Shown piece after piece: positions 14,104 through 23,420 of a stretch of DNA of 64,000 bases. The DNA is taken from positions 1 through 64,000 of the forward strand of contig JBFWNV010000013.1 of NCBI GenBank assembly GCA_050250875.1. Direction: 5' to 3'. Each line of letters begins with the position of its first letter. Position 1 is the stretch's first letter. Under the pieces are notes generated by a model, which was not told the origin of the DNA, did not search any database, and saw only the letters and a list, made by a program, of their open reading frames with translations. This stretch comes from CAWAYR01 sp050250875. GTDB taxonomy: Bacteria; Acidobacteriota; Vicinamibacteria; Vicinamibacterales; UBA2999. The position numbers were made by a program, and so were the translations under genes.

Positions 14104-15390
14104 GTGCCACAGCCCCCGACGTCGTCGCCGATTCCCGCGTCCAGCTTCCTGAAACTCGCCGGCCCCGGCCTGGTCGTGGCCGCCACCGGCATCGGCTCGG
14201 GCGACGTCGTGTCGGCCACCGTCGGCGGCGCCCGTTACGGCGTCGTGCTGCTGTGGGCGATCGCGCTCGGCGCCTTCTTCAAGTTCGTGCTGAGCGAGGG
14301 CATCGCCCGCTGGCAGCTGGCCACCGGCCAGACGGTGATCGAGGGCTGGGCCGAGCACCTCCACGCCTCGGTCAAGTTCTACTTCGGCATCTACCTCGTG
14401 CTGTGGACGGTGGCGGTGAGCGCGGCGCTCACCAACGCCTGCGGCCTCGGCCTCACCAACCTCACCGGCGGCGCGGTGCCGCAGTCGTGGGGCGCGGTGC
14501 TGCACAGCCTGGTCGGCTTCGCGTTCGTGTGGCTCGGCGGCTACGGCAAGTTCGAGAAGCTCATGAAGCTGCTGGTCGGCATCATGGGCTTCAGCATCCT
14601 GGTCTGCGCCGCCCTGACCATGACCAACCCCGGCCCGGCCGCGACCGGCCTGGTGCTGCCGACCATCCCGGCCGGCAGCGGCACCTACGTGCTGTCGCTC
14701 ATCGGCGGCATCGGCGGCTCGGTGACGATGCTCTCATACACCTCCAGGATGCGCGAAGACGGCATGCGCGGCTCCGGATACCTGTCCTACGTGCGCGGCG
14801 ACGTCGGGGTCGCCTACGTCTTCACGGCGCTCTTCGGCATCTCGATCATGCTGATCGCCAACACGGCGTTCTTCGTGCCGGGCGTCGCGCTGCGCGACGC
14901 CGAGGCGGTGCCGCGGATGGCGGCGTTCCTCGGCACGGTGCTCGGCCCGTTCGGGGTGTGGGCCTATTCGCTGGGGTTCTGGGCGGCGGTCTTCGCGTCG
15001 CTGCTCGGCGTGTGGCAGAGCGTGCCGTATCTGTACGCCGACATCTACGGGGTCATGAAGGGCCTGTCGGTCGAGGCGCGCGAGGAGATTACCAAGGTGA
15101 CCAGCCGGCCCTACCGGCTGGGCCTCGTCTTCATCTCGCTGGTGCCGCTGCCGCTCGCCTTCACCGGGGCGCCGCTGCTCATCATCGTCACCTACACGGT
15201 GATCGGCAGCCTGTTCGTGCCGTTCCTGGCCGCGACGCTGCTCTACCTGAACAACCGGGTTCCCTGGGCCGACGCGCAGGTGCCGAGGAACGCCCTGCTC
15301 ACCAACCTGCTGCTGGTCGCCATCCTGGTGCTGTTCCTGTTCGTCGGCGCCCAGGAGGCGATGGGCGCGCTGCGCCGCATCCTCGGCTGA
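14104..15390 (+). CDS. Nramp-related membrane transporter lacking metal motifs
   Basis: A 428-residue integral membrane protein with about 11 hydrophobic helices, of the Nramp (SLC11) fold by its opening KLAGPGLVVAATGIGSGD and overall layout. The canonical TM1 metal-binding motif DPGN is replaced by GSGD-type residues (29-34). The TM6 MPH motif is replaced by GGSVTMLSYTSRM (about 204-216). It therefore cannot coordinate Mn or Fe in the usual way and belongs to the divergent Nramp-like group, some members of which move Mg, Al or unknown substrates. Translation is from a GTG at 14104. It is divergent from the TPR kinase (64 nt), and the S9 peptidase follows at 15462. Confidence 0.8.
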   Translation: MPQPPTSSPIPASSFLKLAGPGLVVAATGIGSGDVVSATVGGARYGVVLLWAIALGAFFKFVLSEGIARWQLATGQTVIEGWAEHLHASVKFYFGIYLVLWTVAVSAALTNACGLGLTNLTGGAVPQSWGAVLHSLVGFAFVWLGGYGKFEKLMKLLVGIMGFSILVCAALTMTNPGPAATGLVLPTIPAGSGTYVLSLIGGIGGSVTMLSYTSRMREDGMRGSGYLSYVRGDVGVAYVFTALFGISIMLIANTAFFVPGVALRDAEAVPRMAAFLGTVLGPFGVWAYSLGFWAAVFASLLGVWQSVPYLYADIYGVMKGLSVEAREEITKVTSRPYRLGLVFISLVPLPLAFTGAPLLIIVTYTVIGSLFVPFLAATLLYLNNRVPWADAQVPRNALLTNLLLVAILVLFLFVGAQEAMGALRRILG

Positions 15391-15461
15391 CGCCGCGGCC
15401 GCCGGCCGCACCTGCGCTACACTCCCGCCGATCGGCGCCCGCTCCGCGCCTGGAGGCCGTC

Positions 15462-17501
15462 ATGACCGTTCGGCATGTCGTTCGTGTGCTCGGCGTGTTG
15501 TTCCTGCTCCCGGCCCCGGCCCTCGCCCAGCGGCCGATGTCGATCGTCGATCTCATCAGCGTGCCGGTGGTCAGCACGCCGCAGCTCTCCCCCGACGGCA
15601 CCCAGGTGATCTACGTGCAGGCCGATGCCGACTGGGCGGCCAACAAGCGCGTCAGCCACCTGTGGCGGGTGCGCCTCGACGGCACCGGCACGGCGCAGCT
15701 CACCTGGGACAGCGACGGCGAGAGCCAGCCGCGCTGGTCGCCCGACGGACAGTGGATCGCCTTCGTCGGCAAGCGTGACGGCGCCGACACTCCGCAGATT
15801 CAACTGCTGCCGGTGGCCGGCGGCGAGGCCCGTGCCCTGACCAGCCACGCCACGGCGGCGACGAGTCCGGCGTGGTCGCCCGACGGCCGCTACGTCTACT
15901 TCATGGCCGACGACCCCAAGTCGCCCGAACAGCTCGCCCGCGAGAAGGCCAAGGACGACGTCTACGCCTTCGACGAGAACATGCCGATGCGCCATCTGTG
16001 GCGGATCGACGTGGCGAGCCGCGCCGAACAGCGCATGACCTCGGGGGGCTTTTCGATCCTGAGCTACGAGCTGTCCGCTGACGGCCGGCGCATCGCCCAC
16101 CACCGGGCGCCGAGCACGGTGCTGGGCGACGCCGAGCGCGGCGAGGTCTGGGTGATGGACGCCGATGGCGGCAACGCCGCGGCGCTCACGACGAACGCCG
16201 TCGCCGAGAGCGGGGCCAGCCTGTCGCCGGACGGCTCGCAGATCCTGTTCCGGTCAGGGTCGAACGAGCGCTTCGAGACCTACTACAACGCCAACCTGTT
16301 CGTGATGCCGGCCGGCGGCGGCGCGGCCCGCGACCTCACCAGCGCCGTCGGCCACGAGATCACCGACGCGGCGTGGGCGAAGGACGGGCGGTCGATCTTC
16401 GTCGTCGCCAACATGGGCGTGCACAGCCAGCTCGTCGAGGTGCCCGTGACCGGCGGGGTGCCGAGACCGCTGACGACCGGCAACCACGCGATCGGCGGCT
16501 GGACCTACGTGCCGGCGCACGGCCGCCACGTCTTCACCAAGGACGACCCGGCCAACGCCGGCGACGTCTTCACGACGACCACCGGCACGATCGCCCAGGT
16601 GAGCCACGTCTTCGACCGCTACGCCAGGGAGTTCCGGCTGCCGCGGCAGGAGAAGGTCGAGTGGAAGGGCGCCGACGGCGTCACCGTGGAGGGCATGCTC
16701 TTCTACCCGCTCGACTACCAGGCCGGCCAGCGCTACCCGCTGGTGGTGCAGACCCACGGCGGCCCGCAGGCCTCCGACAAGTTCGGCTTCGGCCGCTGGG
16801 GCAACTACACCCAGGTGCTGGCCGCCAGGGGCTACATGGTGCTGCAGCCCAACTACCGCGGCTCGACCGGCTACGGCGACCCGTTCCTGCGCGACATGGT
16901 CGGCCACTACTTCGTCAACGCGCACCTCGACGTGATGACCGGGGTGGACGCGCTCATCGCCCGCGGCCTGGTCGACGGCGAGCGCATGGCCAAGATGGGC
17001 TGGAGCGGCGGCGGCCACATGACCAACAAGATCATCACCTTCACCGACCGCTTCAAGGCCGCGGCCTCCGGCGCCGGCGCCGCCAACTGGACGTCGATGT
17101 ACGCGCAGAGCGACGTGCGCACCTACCGCACGCCGTGGTTCGGCGGCACGCCGTGGCAGAAGGACGCGCCGATCGAGGTCTACTGGGAGCACTCGCCGCT
17201 CAATTACGTCGCCAACGTGAAGACGCCGACCATCTTCCTGGTCGGCGACGAGGACATCCGCGTGCCGCCGCCGCAGTCGGTGGAGATGTTCCGGGCCCTG
17301 CGCAGCCTGGGCGTGCCGACCCATCTCTACCGCGCGCCGCGCGAGCCGCACGGCTGGCAGGAGCTGCGCCACGAGCTGTTCAAAGTGAACGTCGAGCTGG
17401 CGTGGTTCGAACAGTGGGTGACGAAGCGGCCGTACACCTGGGAGAAGGCGCCGGGGGACGCCGCGCCGGCGGCGACGACGCAGACGGCGCAGCGCCCGTA
17501 G
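15462..17501 (+). CDS. S9-family (DPP/acylaminoacyl) serine peptidase
   Basis: A 679-residue secreted oligopeptidase. A signal peptide (about residues 1-22, ending PALAQ) is followed by a beta-propeller with TolB/WD40-like blades (QLSPDGTQVIYV, PRWSPDGQWIAFV, PAWSPDGRYVYFM). The C-terminal alpha/beta-hydrolase has Ser515 in GWSGGGHM, an Asp in GDEDIRVP (596 or 598) and His630 in REPHGW. It removes dipeptides or acyl-amino acids from oligopeptides in the periplasm. The ATG at 15462 has TGGAGG at 15451-15456. The tail beyond residue 660 is low-complexity Ala/Thr. It is convergent with the propeller kinase, 4 nt apart. Confidence 0.92.
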   Translation: MTVRHVVRVLGVLFLLPAPALAQRPMSIVDLISVPVVSTPQLSPDGTQVIYVQADADWAANKRVSHLWRVRLDGTGTAQLTWDSDGESQPRWSPDGQWIAFVGKRDGADTPQIQLLPVAGGEARALTSHATAATSPAWSPDGRYVYFMADDPKSPEQLAREKAKDDVYAFDENMPMRHLWRIDVASRAEQRMTSGGFSILSYELSADGRRIAHHRAPSTVLGDAERGEVWVMDADGGNAAALTTNAVAESGASLSPDGSQILFRSGSNERFETYYNANLFVMPAGGGAARDLTSAVGHEITDAAWAKDGRSIFVVANMGVHSQLVEVPVTGGVPRPLTTGNHAIGGWTYVPAHGRHVFTKDDPANAGDVFTTTTGTIAQVSHVFDRYAREFRLPRQEKVEWKGADGVTVEGMLFYPLDYQAGQRYPLVVQTHGGPQASDKFGFGRWGNYTQVLAARGYMVLQPNYRGSTGYGDPFLRDMVGHYFVNAHLDVMTGVDALIARGLVDGERMAKMGWSGGGHMTNKIITFTDRFKAAASGAGAANWTSMYAQSDVRTYRTPWFGGTPWQKDAPIEVYWEHSPLNYVANVKTPTIFLVGDEDIRVPPPQSVEMFRALRSLGVPTHLYRAPREPHGWQELRHELFKVNVELAWFEQWVTKRPYTWEKAPGDAAPAATTQTAQRP

Positions 17502-17505
17502 CGCG

Positions 17506-20166
17506 TCAGCGGAAGTTCTCGACGAGCATCAGGTCGTCCACCGACGAGTCGACTCGCGAGAAGAGCACCACGCGGCCATCGGAGGATGCACTGAGCCCGA
17601 ACGCCAGGGTGCCGGGGATCTCGGTGACCACGGTGTTGCGCCCGGTGGCCAGGTCGAGATAGCGGAGCCTCGCGGCCCCCGGCGGGCGCTCGATGTAGTA
17701 GACGCCCGTGGCCAGCGGATCGAACGCCGACGCCATCACGTTCTCGGCGATCGTCACCGGATTGCCGCCGGTCAGCGGCAGGCGCACCAGGGGGCCCGGC
17801 CGGGTGTTCGAGCCGCTCACGTAGTACAGCCCGCGTCCGTCGATCGACTCCAGGGCCAGCAGGGCCTGGCCCGGCGACACCTGCACCGCGCCGCCGCCGG
17901 CCGCCGGCATCCTCCAGATCCGGCTCTCGCCACCTCGCGTCGAACTGAAGTAGATCCAGCGGCCGTCGCGGGAGTAGCTGGGGAAGGTGTCGACGGCCGG
18001 GTGCGCGGTGAGGTTGCGCGGCCGGCCACCGCCCGACGGCACGACGAACACCTCGGCCTGCCCGTCGGGGTTGGAGTGGAAGGCAATCGACTGGCCGTCG
18101 GGTGACCAGCGCGAGAATCCGGGGTTGGCGGCCATCGCCGTCAGCTGCATCGCATTGGCGCCGTCCACGTCGGCGACCCAGATTTCCGATTCGCCGGTGC
18201 GGTTCGACGTGAACGTCACCCGCCGTCCGTCCGGTGAGAGGTGGGCGATGTCGTCGCGGAACGTCGAGGCCACGACGGCGACCGGCGGCGCGGTCGCCGG
18301 CGAACCTGCCGACGCCATGTCGAGCCGCCAGATGTTCGAGTCGGAGAAGCTGCGCACATAGGCGAGCCGCGCCGGCTGGCCGGGCGCACCTCGTGACACC
18401 GTCGGAGTCACGCCGTTGTCCCCGACGAACGGCAACCGCGCCGGCTCGCCGGGCCCGACCACGTCGAGCCGCCACAGCGCACCGCGCGCAGAGAACACGA
18501 TCTCCCGCCCGCCGGACAGCCAGGTCGGGCTGTAGGCGTAGAGCTGAGTCGGAGTGAGACGCACCGGACTGCCGTTCGCCGTCAGGTCGCGACCGAGCGC
18601 CACCCGATACAGCTCACCGGTGAACGGCGCCGTTTCCCGACGGAACACCAGCCAGCGGCCGTCTGGCGACACGGCCGGGTCGCTGTCGGTGTGCTGTCCG
18701 GCCTCAGGCGCGGTCAGCGGGCGTTTCTCCCCGGAATCGACGTCGATCACGTGCAGGGCATCGGCCCGCGCCGGGGCCGTGGAATCGGTGGTCACGAGGC
18801 AGGTCGAGTCGGGGCACCACGCCAGGGTGGCCGGTCGCAGGGCGTCGCGCACCAGGGTGATCTCGGTCAGCCTGCGCGACGCCCCGCCCAACGGCGGCAT
18901 CAGGTGCAGCTCGTGACGACGAGGGTCCGGCGTCCGGCGCAGAAACGCGATCGATCGCCCGTCAGGCGACCAGCTCGGGCTGTAGTCGTCGGCCGGATCG
19001 GCGGTGAGACGCAGCGGCGAGCCGACGCCGACGTGCTGCAGGTAGACGTCGGAGTCGGCACGCTCGGGTCCGATCCAACTGAAGGCGACCTGGCTGCCGT
19101 CGGGCGAGAACGAGGGCGAGCGTTTCACGCCGGCCATGGCAGTGAGCGGCACGGCTCGCGGTGGTTCGGCCGACGCCGGCGCCGGAGGTGGCCGCCATGC
19201 GCGGTAGCCGGCCGCCAGGGTCAGCGCCAGCAACGCCAGCGCGACGCTCGCCCGACGCCACCGGGTCGTGGCGGCTCCGACCGGGGCGGCTGCTGGCGCG
19301 GTCGCGGCTCGTTTGGCCGACGACATGTCGGCGAGCAGGTCCTCCAGCTCCACCTTGAGGTCGGCCATGGTCTGGAAGCGGCGCGCCGCGTCCTTGCGCA
19401 GGCACCGCAGGACAGCGCGTTCGACGTCGGCGGGCACGGCGGGCTCGACCTGGCTCGGTGGCGGTGGGTCCTCGCCGACGATCTTGCCCAGCACGCCGAG
19501 CGTCGAGTCGGCGACGAAGGGTCGCCGGCCGGTCACCATCTCGTAGAGCACGGCGCCGAGGCTGAAGATGTCCGAGCGCGCGTCCACCAGCCGGCCCTCG
19601 GCCTGTTCGGGCGACATGTAGGCGGCCGTGCCGAGCACGATTCCGGACTCGGTGCGGTGGGCCGAACGCGTCGGTGCCGCGGCGCCGTCGCCGGGGTCGA
19701 CGAGCTTGGCCAGGCCGAAGTCGAGGATCTTGATGCGCTGGTCGTCCGAGACCATCACGTTCGACGGCTTCAGGTCGCGATGCAGAATGCCCGCCTGATG
19801 CGCCGCGGCCATCGCGTCGGCGATCGCGGCGCCGTAGCGCAGCGCGGTGGACAGGCTCGGGCGGCCGGCCCGAAGTACCGCCTCGAGGGTCCGGCCGCGC
19901 ACGTATTCCATCACGATGAAGTCCACGCCCTCGTCGGCGCGGATGTCGAAGACCGTGACGATGCCGGGGTGGTTCAGCGCGCTCGCCGCCTTGGCCTCCT
20001 GGACGAAGCGCTGTTTGCGCGCGGGGTCGGCCACTTTGTCGGGCGGCAGCACCTTGACCGCCACCCGGCGATCGAGCCGGGTGTCGGAGGCGAGATACAC
20101 CACGCCCATGCCGCCCTCGCCGAGCGTCGAATCGATCCGGTAGCGGTCGAGCGTCCGGCCGATCAT
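17506..20166 (-). CDS. Ser/Thr kinase with periplasmic TolB-like propeller
   Basis: An 886-residue transmembrane kinase. The cytoplasmic PknB-type domain has LGEGGMGVVYLA (15-26), Lys38, HRDLKPSN (129-136) and DFG (149-151), all intact. One membrane helix spans about residues 306-322. The extracytoplasmic part is a six- or seven-bladed TolB/WD40-type propeller with repeats such as SFSPDGSQVAFSW, SPSWSPDGRSIAFL and SRWSPDGQSIAFHS. This architecture is common in Acidobacteria and is thought to sense envelope ligands or proteins. No cognate regulator is adjacent. It starts from the ATG at 20166; a TAAGAT-like box lies about 24 nt upstream. Confidence 0.92.
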   Translation of the reverse strand: MIGRTLDRYRIDSTLGEGGMGVVYLASDTRLDRRVAVKVLPPDKVADPARKQRFVQEAKAASALNHPGIVTVFDIRADEGVDFIVMEYVRGRTLEAVLRAGRPSLSTALRYGAAIADAMAAAHQAGILHRDLKPSNVMVSDDQRIKILDFGLAKLVDPGDGAAAPTRSAHRTESGIVLGTAAYMSPEQAEGRLVDARSDIFSLGAVLYEMVTGRRPFVADSTLGVLGKIVGEDPPPPSQVEPAVPADVERAVLRCLRKDAARRFQTMADLKVELEDLLADMSSAKRAATAPAAAPVGAATTRWRRASVALALLALTLAAGYRAWRPPPAPASAEPPRAVPLTAMAGVKRSPSFSPDGSQVAFSWIGPERADSDVYLQHVGVGSPLRLTADPADDYSPSWSPDGRSIAFLRRTPDPRRHELHLMPPLGGASRRLTEITLVRDALRPATLAWCPDSTCLVTTDSTAPARADALHVIDVDSGEKRPLTAPEAGQHTDSDPAVSPDGRWLVFRRETAPFTGELYRVALGRDLTANGSPVRLTPTQLYAYSPTWLSGGREIVFSARGALWRLDVVGPGEPARLPFVGDNGVTPTVSRGAPGQPARLAYVRSFSDSNIWRLDMASAGSPATAPPVAVVASTFRDDIAHLSPDGRRVTFTSNRTGESEIWVADVDGANAMQLTAMAANPGFSRWSPDGQSIAFHSNPDGQAEVFVVPSGGGRPRNLTAHPAVDTFPSYSRDGRWIYFSSTRGGESRIWRMPAAGGGAVQVSPGQALLALESIDGRGLYYVSGSNTRPGPLVRLPLTGGNPVTIAENVMASAFDPLATGVYYIERPPGAARLRYLDLATGRNTVVTEIPGTLAFGLSASSDGRVVLFSRVDSSVDDLMLVENFR

Positions 20167-20248
20167 CGGAAGCAGGTCTGCGCGACGCGTATCTTACGAC
20201 CGATCGCCGCGATCGGCGGGCGGCGACGCTGCACGACGAGCCCGCGAG

Positions 20249-21934
20249 CTACCTCGGCGGCACCACCGGCACCAGCCCCGGCACCACGTAGGCGAAGATC
20301 ATCGCCACCACCCCCATCACCATCATCAGCGCCACGCTGTGCTTGATGGTGAAGCGGAACAGCCGGCTCTCGTCGTCGGGGGTCATGCCGGTGGCGGCCA
20401 CGGCCACGGCGATGCTCTGCACCGAGATCATCTTGCCCATCACCCCGGCCGCCGAGTTGACCGAGGCGGTCAGCACCGGGTTCAGCCCGAGCGCGTTGGC
20501 GGTCACCACCTGCAGGTTGCCGAAGAGCGCGTTGGCCGAGGTGTCGCTGCCGGTCAGGAACACGCCGAGCCAGCCGACCACGGCGCTGAAGAAGGGGAAC
20601 GCGAACCCGGTGGCGGCCAGCGCCAGCCCCAGCGTGGAGGTCATCCCCGAGTAGTTCATCAGATACGCCAGGCCGAGCATCGAGGCGATGGTCAGCATCG
20701 CGAACGCCAGCTGCTTGAAGGTGGCCACGTAGAGGCCGACGACCTTGGCGGGCGGCACCCGCAGCAGCAGAGCGGTCACCAGCGTGGCCAGGAAGCACGC
20801 CGTGCCCGAGGCGCTGAGCCAGTTGAGGGTGAACACCGCGGCGTAGGGCGACGGCGCCGCCACCACCGGCGGCACGCGTTCGATCATGTTGTGCAGGCCG
20901 GGCACCATCACGCCGTTCAGCCCGGTCGGGGCCTTGGGCAGGAACGAGGGCATGACGCCGTTGGTCCAGGTGTCGATGGCCAGCTTGATCGCCGGCTCGC
21001 CCCACGCCAGCACGAACACCACCAGCATCAGGTACGGCAGCCAGGCCATGAAGATCTCGCCGCCGGAGTGCTTCAGGGCCGCGGCCGTCACCGGCTTGTC
21101 GCCCTCGAGCCGCATGATGGTCGGCGGCTTCCACAGCTTCAGCACCGCCACCATCACGATGATGCAGGTCAGCGAGCTGAGGATGTCGGTGAGCTCCGGC
21201 CCCATGTAGTTCGAGACGAAGAACTGCATGCCCGCGAAGCTCACGCCGCAGGCGACGATCGCCGGCAGCACCTCGAGCGCCCGGGCGCGCCCCGCCATCA
21301 CCACGATCAGGTAGCCGGGGATGACGATCGAAACGAGCGCGCACAGCCGCCCGACCATCGCCGAGAGCGGCAGCACCGGCATGCCGGTCACCGCCGCCAG
21401 CGTCGTCACCGGGATGCCGATCGACCCGAAGGCCACCGGGGCGGTGTTGGCGAGCAGGCAGATGCCGGCGGCGTAGAACGGGTTGAAGCCGAGGCCGGCG
21501 AGCATCGCCCCCGAGACCGCCACCGGCGCCCCGAACCCGGCGGCGCCCTCGATGAAAGCGCCGAACGAGAAGGCGATGAACATCGCCTGCAGACGGCGGT
21601 CGTCGGTGAGGCTGCCCACCGAGTCCTTGATGACCTCGAACTTGCCGGTGTCCACCGCCAGGCGGTAGAGCATGATCGACGAGAAGACGATCCACGCGAT
21701 CGGGAACAGCCCGTAGGCGGCGCCGTAGACGGTGGAGACGAGCGCCAGCGACACCGGCATGCCGTAAACGGCGACGGCGACCAGGAGCGCCGTGGCCAGC
21801 CCCGACAGGGCCGCCTTCCACGTCGGCGCCCGCCACACCCCCAGCATCAGGAACAGCACCACGATCGGAAGCGCGGCGACGGGGGCGGACAGGGCCAGGC
21901 TGTCGCCCAGCGGCTCGTAGTTGTGCTGCCACAT
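20249..21934 (-). CDS. lldP: L-lactate (glycolate) permease
   Basis: A 561-residue multispanning permease of the LctP/LldP family, importing lactate or glycolate with protons. The N-terminus MWQHNYEPLGDSL aligns with the LldP start, so the ATG at 21934 is chosen over a longer in-frame start at 22045. Family blocks include YGLFPIAWIVFSSI, SFGAFIEGAAGFGAPVAV, ANTAPVAFGSIGIPV, FLTGSDTSANALFGNLQ and AAGVMGKMIS. About 13 hydrophobic helices are visible. GGAGGAT lies about 10 nt before the start. It is divergent from glcD (109-nt shared promoter region), which with glcE, glcF and larA makes a lactate-utilisation locus. Confidence 0.93.
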   Translation of the reverse strand: MWQHNYEPLGDSLALSAPVAALPIVVLFLMLGVWRAPTWKAALSGLATALLVAVAVYGMPVSLALVSTVYGAAYGLFPIAWIVFSSIMLYRLAVDTGKFEVIKDSVGSLTDDRRLQAMFIAFSFGAFIEGAAGFGAPVAVSGAMLAGLGFNPFYAAGICLLANTAPVAFGSIGIPVTTLAAVTGMPVLPLSAMVGRLCALVSIVIPGYLIVVMAGRARALEVLPAIVACGVSFAGMQFFVSNYMGPELTDILSSLTCIIVMVAVLKLWKPPTIMRLEGDKPVTAAALKHSGGEIFMAWLPYLMLVVFVLAWGEPAIKLAIDTWTNGVMPSFLPKAPTGLNGVMVPGLHNMIERVPPVVAAPSPYAAVFTLNWLSASGTACFLATLVTALLLRVPPAKVVGLYVATFKQLAFAMLTIASMLGLAYLMNYSGMTSTLGLALAATGFAFPFFSAVVGWLGVFLTGSDTSANALFGNLQVVTANALGLNPVLTASVNSAAGVMGKMISVQSIAVAVAATGMTPDDESRLFRFTIKHSVALMMVMGVVAMIFAYVVPGLVPVVPPR

Positions 21935-22026
21935 GCGGGGCTGATCCTCCACGCCGCCGCGGGAGGCCGCGGCGTCGCGCGCCATCATACAGGCGGCTCG
22001 CGGCGGATGCCGCCGAATTGTCGATT

Positions 22027-22032
22027 TATAGT
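22027..22032 (+). promoter_or_regulatory. -10 box of glcD
   Basis: TATAGT, 11 nt before the ATG at 22044, in the 109-nt divergent region between lldP and glcD. No operator palindrome is obvious in that spacer. Confidence 0.45.
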
Positions 22033-22043
22033 GGTCGCGCGTC

Positions 22044-23420
22044 ATGGCCGACTTCGCCGCTGAACTCGCGCGCCTCTACCCGCCCGACCGGCTGCTCACC
22101 CGGGCCGCGACCCTGGCGCCGTACGAGAGCGACGGCCTCACCGCCTTCAGGGCCCGGCCGCGCGCCGTCGTTCTCGCCGAGACGAAGGACGAGGTCGTGC
22201 GCACGGTGCGGCTGTGCCACGCCGCCGGGGTCCCGTTCGTGGCCCGCGGCTCGGGCACCAGCCTGTCGGGCGGGTCGGTGCCGCTCGAGGACGGCATCGT
22301 CATCGCCCTCAACCGGATGAACCGGATCCTGCGGCTCGATCCGGTCGATCGGCTGGCCGTGGTCGAGCCCGGCGTCATCAACCTCGACATCTCGGCGGCG
22401 GCCGAACCGCACGGCCTGTACTACGCCCCCGACCCGTCGAGCCAGTCGGTCTGCACCATCGGCGGCAACGTCGCCTTCAACTCGGGCGGCGCCCACTGCT
22501 TCCGCCATGGCATGACCGCCAACCACGTGCTCGGACTCGAGGCGGTGCTGCCCGACGGCGAGGTGGTGCGCCTGGGGGGCGACAGCGTCGAAGTGGTGGG
22601 CCCGGATCTGACGGGCCTGTTCGTCGGCTCGGAGGGCCTGTTCGGCGTGGCCGTCGAGATCACCGTGCGGCTCATCCCCCGGCCGGAGACCTACCGCACC
22701 GTGCTCGCCTCCTACGCGTCGCTCCAGGGAGCCGGCGACGCGGTGACGCGGGTCATCGCCGCCGGGCTGCTGCCCGGCGCGATGGAGATCATGGACCGGC
22801 TGGCCATCGACGCCGCCGAGGCGGCCGTGCACGCCGGTTATCCGCGCGATGCGGCGGCGGTGCTGCTGGTCGAGCTCGAGGGGGATGCCGCCCAGACCGA
22901 GGCGGAGCTGGCCCAGCTGATGGCCGTGCTCGAGGCATCGCGGCCCGCCGAGGTGCGGCTCGCCGCCGATGCCGACGAGCGCGGGCGGTTGTGGAAGGGC
23001 CGTAAGTGCGCCTTCTCGGCGGTCGGGCGGCTCAGCCCCGACTTCATCGTGCAGGACGGCGTGGTGCCGCGCACCAGGCTGGGCGACGCGCTGGCGGCGA
23101 TCGAGGCGCTGTCGGGCCGGCACGGCCTGCGCGTGGCCAACGTGTTCCACGCCGGCGACGGCAACCTCCACCCGCTCATCCTCTACGACGGGCGCGAACC
23201 CGGCGCGCTCGAGCGGGCCGAAGCGCTCGCCGCCGACATCCTGCGGCTGTGCATCGGTCTCGGCGGGTCGATCACCGGCGAGCACGGCGTCGGCCTCGAG
23301 AAGCGGGCGTTCCTGCCCGAGATGTACCGGCCCGAGGACATGGCGTTCATGCAGCGGCTGCGCCAGTCGGTCGACGGCCAACAGCTCGCCAACCGCGGCA
23401 AGATGCTGGTGACGTCGTGA
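22044..23420 (+). CDS. glcD: FAD-linked glycolate/D-lactate oxidase subunit GlcD
   Basis: A 458-residue flavoprotein of the VAO/PCMH fold (FAD_binding_4 plus FAD-oxidase C domain). FAD-binding blocks: FVARGSGTSLSGG (about 70-82), CTIGGNVAFNSGGAHCFRHGMT and FVGSEGLFGVAVEIT. The C-terminal part has HAGDGNLHPLI and GEHGVGLEKR. It oxidises D-2-hydroxy acids such as glycolate or D-lactate. Its stop overlaps the glcE GTG start by 4 nt. The adjacent lactate permease and lactate racemase make D-lactate the more likely substrate than glycolate; this is contextual inference. Confidence 0.92.
   Translation: MADFAAELARLYPPDRLLTRAATLAPYESDGLTAFRARPRAVVLAETKDEVVRTVRLCHAAGVPFVARGSGTSLSGGSVPLEDGIVIALNRMNRILRLDPVDRLAVVEPGVINLDISAAAEPHGLYYAPDPSSQSVCTIGGNVAFNSGGAHCFRHGMTANHVLGLEAVLPDGEVVRLGGDSVEVVGPDLTGLFVGSEGLFGVAVEITVRLIPRPETYRTVLASYASLQGAGDAVTRVIAAGLLPGAMEIMDRLAIDAAEAAVHAGYPRDAAAVLLVELEGDAAQTEAELAQLMAVLEASRPAEVRLAADADERGRLWKGRKCAFSAVGRLSPDFIVQDGVVPRTRLGDALAAIEALSGRHGLRVANVFHAGDGNLHPLILYDGREPGALERAEALAADILRLCIGLGGSITGEHGVGLEKRAFLPEMYRPEDMAFMQRLRQSVDGQQLANRGKMLVTS

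Noticed and set aside
12639..15461. Long plus-strand open frame ahead of the S9 peptidase
   Set aside because: It is in phase with the peptidase but antisense to the kinase and out of phase with the Nramp-like gene; the peptidase has its own ATG with a ribosome-binding site and signal peptide at 15462.
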